The position numbers were made by a program, and so were the translations under genes. Positions 31,792 through 39,423 of a stretch of 55,811 bases of DNA are shown in pieces. Under the pieces are notes generated by a model that was given only the letters and a program-made list of their open reading frames with translations, searched no databases and was not told the origin of the DNA. The stretch's first letter is position 1; the number at the start of each line of letters is the position of its first letter. Source of the stretch: CAZSMK01 sp964608095. GTDB lineage: Bacteria > Sumerlaeota > Sumerlaeia > MWCT01 > JAGHBZ01. The stretch spans positions 1-55,811 of the forward strand of contig CAZSMK010000082.1 of NCBI GenBank assembly GCA_964608095.1. Direction: 5' to 3'.

Positions 31792-32934
31792 ATGGTAAAA
31801 CGGCTGTGCTCGCGGAATCGATTCCTTGTAGTCGTCGTCCTACTCGCATGTTTTACGCCGGTATACCCCGCTTCAATCAACGCCATAAAATGGGCAAAAT
31901 CGGATACTTCTGTTCAGTTTTTCATCACACCATCTCAACGAGTAGGTTATCTCACAGAAAATCTCCTTGCTGAGAATGGGTATTTTGTTCTCGAGCTCCT
32001 TGGGATAACCCAGAATTACGGCACCAAATGGATCGAGGTAAAGGAACCCTATCTTTCACGGGTTCTTGTTCAGAGTGACGGCGACCGACTTAAATTTTTC
32101 TTTTATCCTCCCGTGATGACGAACATGTCAATCGATTATGATCGTACCAAAAAAGACACTCTTGTTGTCACCATAACGCCGTTTCTAAAAAATCCCGAAG
32201 GGTGTAAAGTAATCATAATTGATCCCGGACATGGCGGAAAATCGCGAGGGGCGCGTTCTGCATATAAGATCAATGGCAAGTATGTGTGGGAAAAAGATGT
32301 GGTGCTCCAGATGTCATATAAGCTCAAACGCTTGATCGATCAATCGCCCGGTTATGTCGCCCGTCTGACTCGCACCGACGACAGCTATGTCGGCTTATCA
32401 GAACGTGTTGAACTCTCGCGCAAGCTCGGCGGCGACTTGTTCGTCAGTATCCATTGTAATGCGGTTCGGGGATTTCGGGCAACCAATGCACGCGGAATCG
32501 AGTTCTATTGCTGGAGTCATCGTGGTACCGATTCCGAAACAGGTAAGTTCCTTGAAAGCCTGGAAAATGAAGAGATGCTCGATATTTCACAAACCGATTC
32601 AAACGGGCAGTTAAAAAAAGTTCTCACCAATTTACTTAAAGAAGAACTCCAGGTACAAAAACAGGAAAGCCTGAATCTGTGTTCAATGCTCAATGCATCG
32701 TTCAAAAAAGATTCATATTTTTTGAAATATAATCGTGGGATTAAAGAGGCTCGGTTTAAAGTGCTGGCAAACTATGAAATGCCCGCGACCCTTATCGAGG
32801 TCGGCTTCATTTCCAATCCTTATGAGGCGAAACTCCTGATTGATTCTGATTTTCAATGGAGAGCATGCAGGGCGATCTTTGCGGGAATTCAGGGCTACTT
32901 TTCTTCGAAACGACTTACGGTTACCGCCGAATAA
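31792..32934 (+). CDS. N-acetylmuramoyl-L-alanine amidase (AmiC-like, Amidase_3)
   Basis: Periplasmic zinc amidase that cuts the lactyl-amide bond between glycan and peptide in peptidoglycan. Start placed at ATG 31792, giving a clear signal peptide (MVKRLCSRNRFLVVVVLLACF, cleavage near VYPA); the frame extends upstream to 31708, and other ATGs at 31759 and 31768 are possible. An N-terminal AMIN-like beta domain (~25-125) is followed by the catalytic domain. Its zinc ligands are His147 (IDPGHGG), Glu167 (VWEKD) and His221 (SIHCN), and the catalytic Glu336 is in LIEVGF. A helical insert around 240-310 matches the regulatory helix segment of divisome amidases such as AmiC. NusB follows on the same strand. 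Confidence 0.9.
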   Translation: MVKRLCSRNRFLVVVVLLACFTPVYPASINAIKWAKSDTSVQFFITPSQRVGYLTENLLAENGYFVLELLGITQNYGTKWIEVKEPYLSRVLVQSDGDRLKFFFYPPVMTNMSIDYDRTKKDTLVVTITPFLKNPEGCKVIIIDPGHGGKSRGARSAYKINGKYVWEKDVVLQMSYKLKRLIDQSPGYVARLTRTDDSYVGLSERVELSRKLGGDLFVSIHCNAVRGFRATNARGIEFYCWSHRGTDSETGKFLESLENEEMLDISQTDSNGQLKKVLTNLLKEELQVQKQESLNLCSMLNASFKKDSYFLKYNRGIKEARFKVLANYEMPATLIEVGFISNPYEAKLLIDSDFQWRACRAIFAGIQGYFSSKRLTVTAE

Positions 32935-32965
32935 ACATATAGTCACATGCGGGTTGAAGAAAGTA

Positions 32966-33478
32966 ATGACGGAAAAGAAGAAGATATTAACCCTCCCCAA
33001 GCGCCGTCTGGCTCGAATCATCGCATTGCAAGTTCTTTATGCATGCGAAATGGTTCATATTGATGTCAAGACCGGGTGCAAACAATATACCCTCTTTGAA
33101 GGAACCGTGCCGGCTGAAGACCTCGAAATCAATGAAGATCAGAGGCAGCTGCTTCTCTTTGTCGAGGACAACGCTGTCCCCGATGGATTCGCCTTAAAAC
33201 TGCTCAACACCATCGATAACCATAAAGACGAAATCGACGATTTACTCAGGATGGTGATTGAGCGATGGCAGATCGAGCGTCTCTCTGTTATTGACAGAAA
33301 TATTCTTCGGTTAGGTGTCGCAGAACTCATGAACCTTGAAGACATCCCCCCCAAGGTTTCCATCAATGAATATATCGAGATTTCCAAGCTTTTTGGTGAT
33401 AGAGAATCAGCATCTTTTGTCAACGGTATTCTTGACCGAATCGCGCGTGAATTTTCACCAAAGAATTTCTCCTATTAA
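32966..33478 (+). CDS. nusB: Transcription antitermination factor NusB
   Basis: 170 residues from ATG 32966. The NusB core: LTLPKRRLARIIALQVLYACEM at the start (helix 1, RNA-binding arginines), a central insertion (KTGCKQYTLFEGTVP) longer than usual, then LLRMVIERWQIERLSVIDRNILRLGVAELM and IPPKVSINEYIEISKLFGDRESASFVNGILDRI, diagnostic of the family. It forms the NusB-NusE complex on boxA RNA during rRNA transcription. The open frame extends further upstream, inside the amidase gene, but the family start and a GAAGAAAG purine stretch point to 32966. No ribH or other riboflavin gene, the common neighbour, is present. Confidence 0.93.
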   Translation: MTEKKKILTLPKRRLARIIALQVLYACEMVHIDVKTGCKQYTLFEGTVPAEDLEINEDQRQLLLFVEDNAVPDGFALKLLNTIDNHKDEIDDLLRMVIERWQIERLSVIDRNILRLGVAELMNLEDIPPKVSINEYIEISKLFGDRESASFVNGILDRIAREFSPKNFSY

Positions 33479-33479
33479 T

Positions 33480-33953
33480 CTATTTTCTCTCCGGCTTCCT
33501 CAACTCCTTTGCCGCTCGCTTCACTGCTGCTAAAATCTTTACATATCCTGTACAGCGACATATATGTCCATCCAACGCCACTTTGATATCTTCTTCAGAT
33601 GGAGAAGGGTTTCTATCCAGCAAGGCTAACGTAGATAAAATAATCCCCGGCGTGCAATAACCGCATTGTACTGCTCCCTCTTCAACGAATATCTTCTGGA
33701 TAGAATGTGGGTGAGTAACAGACCCTACTCCTTCAATAGTCGTAATTTCCTTGCCATCGGCTTTTGCGGCGAGTACGAGACATGAATTGACCGGCTTGCC
33801 CTCGAGAAGGACAACGCATGCGCCGCATTCTCCTTCTCTACATCCTTCCTTTACTCCCGTATATCCTGAGCGGCGCAAAACGTCGAGCAATATGTCTCCC
33901 GCCTCGATCTCAATCGATTCCCTTTTCCCGTTTATGACAGGTTTTATGATCAT
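33480..33953 (-). CDS. 2Fe-2S subunit of a molybdenum hydroxylase (CoxS/XdhC-like)
   Basis: 157 residues with two [2Fe-2S] sites. The plant-type site is Cys38, Cys43, Cys46 and Cys58, in KEGCREGECGACVVLLEG; the second is Cys97, Cys100, Cys132 and Cys134, in QCGYC...ICRCTGY. It passes electrons from the molybdopterin subunit to the FAD subunit. Its ATG at 33953 overlaps the stop of the upstream FAD-subunit gene (4 bases). The stop lies 1 base from the nusB stop (convergent). The molybdopterin-binding large subunit is missing from both sides, which is unusual for this operon type. Confidence 0.92.
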   Translation of the reverse strand: MIIKPVINGKRESIEIEAGDILLDVLRRSGYTGVKEGCREGECGACVVLLEGKPVNSCLVLAAKADGKEITTIEGVGSVTHPHSIQKIFVEEGAVQCGYCTPGIILSTLALLDRNPSPSEEDIKVALDGHICRCTGYVKILAAVKRAAKELRKPERK

Positions 33954-34840
33954 CTCTTCTCTCTCGCCACCTCTGTGCTTGCCTTCTCGAGCATTTCCCT
34001 GATAAGGACACCGGTGATTTCTCGTTTATATTCAACCGAGCACCGGAGGTCATGTGCGATAGAAACCTCCTCTTGTGCTTTTTTACACAACGCTTCCACG
34101 AGATCTTCCCTTATCACATTGCCCTTTATAATCGCTTCGGTAGCGGTCAATCGCTGTGGGAACGGACTCAGAGAACCCATGACGATTCGTGCTTCCTTGA
34201 CCTCGAGATGTTCTTTATCAAGGAGAAGGGAACTTGCAAGTGTGGCAAAGGAAAACTCTGTGGAGACGCGGGAAAATTTTTTGAAATAACCATAATACAG
34301 CATCTTATTCGAATTTCTAAGAGGTAGTCGGACTTCAGTTATGATGCTCTCCGGTTGGAGTTTTCTTGAGGGACGACCCGTATAGAATTCATCTGCTCGA
34401 ATGCTCCTTTTTTCAGAGGGGGAAGTAACGACAAAGCGGGCATCGAGCGCGAGAAGCAGAACAGGAAGAATAGACCAGGAAAACTGCCCGACACAATTTC
34501 CTCCTAACGTGACAAGGTTTCTCACGGGACAACCTGCAATAGAGAGCGCCGCCCGGGAGAGAATACCGTTAAAAAGACGCCTGCACGGTTCTGAAAGGGC
34601 AATATCATTGAGAGTGAGGGTAGCCCCTAAGTGTAAAAAACGTTTCGTTTCACGTACGTAATTAAGGTTAAGTCCAGTTATATCAACAAGAGATACTATT
34701 CGTGCGGGAGGGGTGATATACGCCAGGGACGTTCCTCCTGCCACAATCATACTTTGTCCCTTTTTTTCCTCCAGTGCAGAAAATGCTTCTGAAAACGACC
34801 TCACTGTTGTATAATGTTTTATATGTATTGATGGTGACAA
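33950..34840 (-). CDS. FAD-binding subunit, xanthine dehydrogenase/CoxM family (second copy)
   Basis: 296 residues. FAD elements: MIVAGGTSLAYI at residues ~31-42 and NLVTLGGNCVGQFSWSILPVLL at about 108-129. The second is divergent from the usual TIGGNLxxASPxxD, so FAD contacts may differ. The C-terminal flavoprotein domain ends in VEYKREITGVLIREM, as expected. It is clearly different from the copy at 22567. The apparent start is TTG at 34840, preceded by GAAAAAGA; no ATG lies nearby. Together with the 2Fe-2S subunit it forms a two-gene unit without a molybdopterin subunit, so it may serve a large subunit encoded elsewhere or a different reductase. Confidence 0.82.
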   Translation of the reverse strand: MSPSIHIKHYTTVRSFSEAFSALEEKKGQSMIVAGGTSLAYITPPARIVSLVDITGLNLNYVRETKRFLHLGATLTLNDIALSEPCRRLFNGILSRAALSIAGCPVRNLVTLGGNCVGQFSWSILPVLLLALDARFVVTSPSEKRSIRADEFYTGRPSRKLQPESIITEVRLPLRNSNKMLYYGYFKKFSRVSTEFSFATLASSLLLDKEHLEVKEARIVMGSLSPFPQRLTATEAIIKGNVIREDLVEALCKKAQEEVSIAHDLRCSVEYKREITGVLIREMLEKASTEVAREKR

Positions 34841-34971
34841 TCTTTTTCAGTGTTTTGGAGTCTTTATTATAGACAGATACTTTTAATGATAAATCCCATA
34901 AGACTCTAAGATTGTATCATTCAATATCCGTTATCATAGATTATAAAATTATAGGAGGGTGATGATTTAAA

Positions 34972-35997
34972 ATGAAAGAAAAAAAAGCGTTATTACTTGC
35001 CCGATTATTCTTCATCTTGATTGCGACATTTTGTGGGACATGGATCGGCAAATCCAAACAGTTGGCTCTCGAATATTCAGCAATTGCCTTCACTGGAGCC
35101 GTTTTTCTGATTCTTATCGAGCAGAGTACACGGATTATTTCTTCAAAAAAGATGTTGCTGTCAGCCATAGGATTGTTCGCAGGATTGGTAATGGCGAACT
35201 TGCTTTATCCTACCATACCGGAAACCTTGATGGATGAGCATCAAGCACGTGTCGCCTCTAACCTTGTGTTTGGATATCTTGGTATTGCCCTTGCGTTGAA
35301 ACATGAGGAACGATTAAGCCTTTCACGGCTTAAATTCATAATTTCAAATCAATCCGAGCAGCGTAAGATTTTGATCGATACCAATATTATCATCGACGGG
35401 CGCCTTAATGATCTTGTCGCAACCGGCTTTATTTACGGCAATTTGATCGTCCCGACATTCGTACTCGATGAACTCCAGCAGATTGCCGACTCCATTACAC
35501 ACAGCAAGAGAACAGTAGGGAGACGCGGTCTGGAAAATCTCGAGGTCTTGAAAGAAAAGTCCACTACCCTGCAGATCATGGAGAAAAATTATGACGATAT
35601 CAGCGAGGTTGACCAGAAGCTTATCCGGCTGGCAAAGGAAGTCAACGGCGAAATATTGACCAATGATTACAATCTCCAGAAAGTCGCTTCACTTCACAAG
35701 GTCCCCGTGATCAACATCAATGAACTTGCCCAGGCTTTGCGTCCTCCGGTGTTTGTCGGCGATAAACTGCACATCTCACTTATCAGGGAAGGTAAGGACC
35801 CTTCACAGGGTGTCGGGTACCTCGACGATGGCACTATGGTAGTTGTTGAGGAGGGTCGACCCTATATCAATCAAGAGGTTGATGTGGTAGTCTCGAGTAT
35901 CCTCCACACCTCAGCAGGTCGAATGGTTTTCGCCCGGTTTCAAGAAGATTTCTCCCCTGTGACAAGAAATCAAGGCACACGACACGCCCGGCATTAA
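34972..35997 (+). CDS. Membrane-anchored PIN-TRAM domain protein (YacL-like)
   Basis: 341 residues. Four hydrophobic segments in residues ~8-110 are followed by a PIN nuclease domain starting ILIDTNIIIDGR near residue 134, with further acidic residues in VLDELQQIAD and LTNDYNL. A TRAM RNA-binding beta domain occupies about 263-330 (GDKLHISLIREGKDPSQGVGYLDDGTMVVVEEGRP). This architecture is that of Bacillus YacL and its relatives, thought to be RNases, with a target not well defined. The catalytic acidic residues are present. The ribosome site AGGAGG is 13 bases from the ATG, and a four-codon frame (GTG ATG ATT TAA) lies between them. It stands alone, divergent from the CoxM-like gene. Confidence 0.9.
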   Translation: MKEKKALLLARLFFILIATFCGTWIGKSKQLALEYSAIAFTGAVFLILIEQSTRIISSKKMLLSAIGLFAGLVMANLLYPTIPETLMDEHQARVASNLVFGYLGIALALKHEERLSLSRLKFIISNQSEQRKILIDTNIIIDGRLNDLVATGFIYGNLIVPTFVLDELQQIADSITHSKRTVGRRGLENLEVLKEKSTTLQIMEKNYDDISEVDQKLIRLAKEVNGEILTNDYNLQKVASLHKVPVININELAQALRPPVFVGDKLHISLIREGKDPSQGVGYLDDGTMVVVEEGRPYINQEVDVVVSSILHTSAGRMVFARFQEDFSPVTRNQGTRHARH

Positions 35998-36180
35998 TAA
36001 TCTGCTGGTGGTTGTAACATCAAGTTGAAGGCTGATTATAGCAGTGTACTTCATTGGTATCGAGCGCTCTATTCTTCTTATTTCGTGTGAAATAATCCAA
36101 TGGATTTTATAAGGATTCATAAGGTTTTATCGGCTTGACTGTGAGCGCCATAGCGCTATAGCGATAGTCCCTGTTTAGTA

Positions 36181-37914
36181 ATGAAAAATATGTCAAATAG
36201 AACAATAGAAAGCCTTGCGGGGCTTGTGGGTAGTGTTCTTTTGCTATTGTTCCCTGCTCTTCTTTGTGCTGATACCATTATTCTCGATAATGGCCACGAA
36301 TTGAGCGGTCGCATAACGCTTGAACGCGACAACTCGTATCAGATAGAGACAATGCATGGAACCGTAACTATAGAAAAGTCGCGTGTCGAGCATGTGATAA
36401 GGGACTCTCCTGAGACAAACGAACTCCTCAAAGCGGAAATGCTTATTGATGCAGGCGAGTGGGGAAACGGGTTCGCACGCTACTTAAATCTGCTTGAAGA
36501 CACTTCCACATCCAGAGGTCTTGTTGCTCAAAGTATACTTAAACACCGTAATAACATCCTCATGGCAATCCCCGCGTTCTCCTTTCAGGCAAAAAACCGA
36601 TTAGGGACCCTTATCGAGATGCTGATTTCTCAAATCGGGGAAGAGGACAGAGAGTTTTATTTTTTTGCCGGTCAGGTATTTTCCAACCTCGATGAACACG
36701 GGAAAGCATTTGAACTCTTTACCGCCCTCCCACGTGATTTTTATAGGCAATATCCCCGGCACCAAGAATTTGTTAACCTCGTATTCCAAAAAATTATTGA
36801 TGATTTGCTGGAGAATAAGGATTTCAGCGCCGCACTTGAACGGATAGAAAACATTACCTATCTCGACGAATCGTTAGGAAAGTCTTTCCAGATTCTACTC
36901 TATTTGCACTGGGGAGCAACAAATCGTTCTGCGGGTGACTATGAAAAAGCCCTGAATATTTATATCGATAATCTCATGCCACTCTCACCTGCCATTGCTC
37001 TTAATAGAATTAACCTGATTCTCAATGATCTCGTTATCGAAGAAAAAAGGAATCATGCCTATGAGAAGATCATGAGATTCCTTGAACTATATTCAAGGCC
37101 TTACCTTCCCACCACGTATAACAGCATGATGATAGATGTCTTACGCGATTATGGTAATTACCTCAGGACGCAGGGGGAATATCGCGAGGCTGTACAAGTT
37201 TTTGAGCGTTATTACGACTTGCTATCCCCGGAAATCGATCGGGTTCTAATAAGCCTTGTTCACTACGAAGAGAGATTGTCAAAAATCGAGGACAGCGACT
37301 ACGAGGGACATTACGATCTTGGCAAGTACTGCATGGAACATAACTTATATGAGCAGGCAATTGCCGAATTTAACAAGGCAGCCGAGTCCGATACCTTTAA
37401 AGAAAACGCGGCTCTCCAGATAAAACTTATAAAGGATCGAATGGAGATGGCTTTATTTAATGAGGCAATGGATTTTTATGAGAAGGAACGATTTGTCGAG
37501 GCGTTGGACGTTCTCCAACAGCTCCGCCAGGAATTTCCCCGTGGCTCGATGTCATCGGAAGTTGAAAAGCTTGTACGTCTCTGTGAAGATGGATTGAAAA
37601 ACGAACTCTGGCGTCGCCCTTACCAGGCGGAGGTTTATTACCAGCAGGCGGAACGGTTCTTCTTCATGAGTAACTACAAGGAAAGTCTCGAGAAAATCCA
37701 GACCGTCATATCTCTGTATTCAGACACGCCGGCAGCAGAGAAAGCACAAGATTTACGCAAACAAATCATACAGATGATCCAACTTGCCAATTTGGAAGGA
37801 CGTTCAATCATTCTCGATATTTCCGATCTCAAACCCGAAACCCCACCGTCTGACACTTCTCGACTGCTGGAAAAGGAAATAAAATCGCTTCTTGCCGATG
37901 TCGATAATCTTTAA
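36181..37914 (+). CDS. Secreted tetratricopeptide-repeat protein
   Basis: 577 residues. Signal peptide with hydrophobic core GLVGSVLLLLFPALL and cleavage near LCADT. Right after it, residues ~32-75 form a small beta module (DTIILDNGHELSGRITLERDNSYQIET...VTIEKSRVEHV), which occurs at the front of secreted TPR proteins in candidate-phylum genomes. Most of the rest is helical repeats: GDYEKALNIYIDN, YLRTQGEYREAVQVFERYYDLL, HYDLGKYCMEHNLYEQAIAEFNKAA and FMSNYKESLEKIQTVISLY. It is likely a periplasmic scaffold, possibly for envelope complexes. No ribosome site is visible before ATG 36181. Two downstream genes on the same strand may be co-transcribed. Confidence 0.82.
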   Translation: MKNMSNRTIESLAGLVGSVLLLLFPALLCADTIILDNGHELSGRITLERDNSYQIETMHGTVTIEKSRVEHVIRDSPETNELLKAEMLIDAGEWGNGFARYLNLLEDTSTSRGLVAQSILKHRNNILMAIPAFSFQAKNRLGTLIEMLISQIGEEDREFYFFAGQVFSNLDEHGKAFELFTALPRDFYRQYPRHQEFVNLVFQKIIDDLLENKDFSAALERIENITYLDESLGKSFQILLYLHWGATNRSAGDYEKALNIYIDNLMPLSPAIALNRINLILNDLVIEEKRNHAYEKIMRFLELYSRPYLPTTYNSMMIDVLRDYGNYLRTQGEYREAVQVFERYYDLLSPEIDRVLISLVHYEERLSKIEDSDYEGHYDLGKYCMEHNLYEQAIAEFNKAAESDTFKENAALQIKLIKDRMEMALFNEAMDFYEKERFVEALDVLQQLRQEFPRGSMSSEVEKLVRLCEDGLKNELWRRPYQAEVYYQQAERFFFMSNYKESLEKIQTVISLYSDTPAAEKAQDLRKQIIQMIQLANLEGRSIILDISDLKPETPPSDTSRLLEKEIKSLLADVDNL

Positions 37915-37957
37915 ATGTTCACGTGGTGCGATACTCGCCAGCGAGGGATTCCCCCTC

Positions 37958-38188
37958 ATGCTAAAAAATTCTTCAAACACTGACCCCCTTTTGCTACAAC
38001 TGTCTTTTGTTTTATCATGGACGGAAATATTTCTTAACACGGTTCTGCAATGGATGAGACGCGAAGGCGCTGATCTCCTGAACGTGGGAATGGCTCTTTA
38101 TGATTTCATTACAAAAATTTCTCATCCCGTGTTGAAAAATTTTTTTCTACTGTGGAAACAGGTAATCGCGAAGCGGAAAAAAATATGA
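37958..38188 (+). CDS. Possible small protein coupled to the lipid A-type acyltransferase gene
   Basis: A 76-residue frame beginning MLKNSSNTDPLLLQ, with GAGGG ten bases upstream of ATG 37958. It starts 43 bases after the TPR protein and ends in ATGA, the stop overlapping the proposed start of the acyltransferase gene. The sequence is helical and amphipathic with a very basic end (KQVIAKRKKI) and no recognisable family. The placement argues for a real gene; the lack of a family argues against. The frame is open further upstream to 37892, but that part overlaps the TPR gene. Confidence 0.45.
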   Translation: MLKNSSNTDPLLLQLSFVLSWTEIFLNTVLQWMRREGADLLNVGMALYDFITKISHPVLKNFFLLWKQVIAKRKKI

Positions 38189-39114
38189 AAAAAAAACGAA
38201 GACGATCAACCTTCTGGGCAGCACTGGGTTACTTTGGTGCCAAGCCGCTCGTTATATTGATAAGAATTCTGCCACACAGCGTTGCGCTTCGCATCGGTCA
38301 TTTTATCGGCTTCCTTGTTTATTATGTCCTCCCTATTCGCAAAAAGATTGTAATGCAAAATCTCGAAACAGCGTTCGGGGGAGAGAAAACCGAGTCCGAA
38401 CTCAGGCGTATTGCACGGCGTTGTTATCAAAATTTTTGCAGTATCTTCACCGAAGTCTTTCGTATCCCTGTCTTAACACCATCACGGATTATGTCCCTGA
38501 TAAATGAAATCGAAGGAGAAGAATATTTCAACGAGGTGGGACGGGAGAACGGGAGATATCTCGTAGTGACCGCTCATCTCGGTAACTGGGAAATGATAGG
38601 GACTTATTTCGCCTCTACCGGTGTCCCGTTGTCGGTAACTGCCAGGCCTATGCACGACCCCTACTGGAATAAAGAGTTGAACAAGAGCCGAGAAGAGAAG
38701 GGAATTGCTATTATCTCAACACGTGAATCGCCTAAGCAGATTATTTCACATATTCGGAAAGGCAGGATAGTCGCCTTTCTGGTAGATCAAGACGCTCGAC
38801 GTGTGGGCATATTTGTAGATTTCTTTGGTAAACCTGCATCTACTTTTGCCGGTCCCGCAATTTTCATGGAAAAATTTCAACTACCCATTTTACCCGTGTT
38901 TACGGTTCGTAACGGCATAGCGCACCATAAAGTTATTTTCAAGAGGCCTCTTTACCCCGATTCTTTTGTAAGGCAGGGGGAAGATCGGGACAAGATTATC
39001 GAACGCATTGTCCAGCAATATACCCGTATCATAGAATCAGTAGTTCGTGATTATCCGGAACACTATTTCTGGTTTCATCGCCGCTGGAAAACTCAAAAGA
39101 AAAAACGACGCTGA
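38185..39114 (+). CDS. Lysophospholipid/lipid A acyltransferase, LpxL/HtrB family
   Basis: 309 residues. Family landmarks: YFVAKPL-type N-terminus (ALGYFGAKPLVILIRILPHSVALRIGHFIGF), RKKIVMQNLETAFGG, the catalytic HxxxxE in VVTAHLGNWEMIG, LVDQDARRVGIFVDFFGKPASTFAGPAIF and the C-terminal HYFWFHRRWK. In Gram-negative bacteria the family adds secondary acyl chains to lipid A; other members acylate lipid-linked glycans, so the substrate is open. ATG 38185 is preferred; a GTG at 38152 is in frame but inside the preceding small gene. It implies an outer membrane. Confidence 0.9.
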   Translation: MKKKRRRSTFWAALGYFGAKPLVILIRILPHSVALRIGHFIGFLVYYVLPIRKKIVMQNLETAFGGEKTESELRRIARRCYQNFCSIFTEVFRIPVLTPSRIMSLINEIEGEEYFNEVGRENGRYLVVTAHLGNWEMIGTYFASTGVPLSVTARPMHDPYWNKELNKSREEKGIAIISTRESPKQIISHIRKGRIVAFLVDQDARRVGIFVDFFGKPASTFAGPAIFMEKFQLPILPVFTVRNGIAHHKVIFKRPLYPDSFVRQGEDRDKIIERIVQQYTRIIESVVRDYPEHYFWFHRRWKTQKKKRR

Positions 39115-39161
39115 AGCAGCATTATACTATTCTTGATGTGTAAGCATAAATAGAGATACAA

Positions 39162-39377
39162 ATGATTGACGCCAACATAAGCGATAAAGAGAGGGTCAGG
39201 GCGCAAAAGTGTCGGGAATGCCCGGTGTGCAACTATGCACGAAGAAAACAGCGCGGTGTAATCTTCTGGTTTGTGAAAGTGATAGGAGGCGGGTTATGTC
39301 CTTATTGCAAGGCATACGAACGCGTATACGGCAGAAAGGCACACGAACCGAATTCGGATGACGAAAAGACTGACTGA
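39162..39377 (+). CDS. Small cysteine-rich (zinc-ribbon-like) protein
   Basis: 71 residues: KCRECPVCNYARRKQRG at 16-32 (Cys17, Cys20, Cys23), a hydrophobic middle (VIFWFVKVIGGG), then LCPYCKAYERVYG (Cys46, Cys49). Paired CxxC motifs suggest a metal-binding knuckle. The compact layout with a basic linker resembles small conserved proteins of unknown function in uncharacterised bacteria. It lies 47 bases after the acyltransferase stop on the same strand, with only a weak GAGA ribosome site. Function unknown. Confidence 0.65.
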   Translation: MIDANISDKERVRAQKCRECPVCNYARRKQRGVIFWFVKVIGGGLCPYCKAYERVYGRKAHEPNSDDEKTD

Positions 39378-39423
39378 GTGTCGAACATGTGAAGGCTACA
39401 TATTCCGCAGCGCCAGTGGCTCT

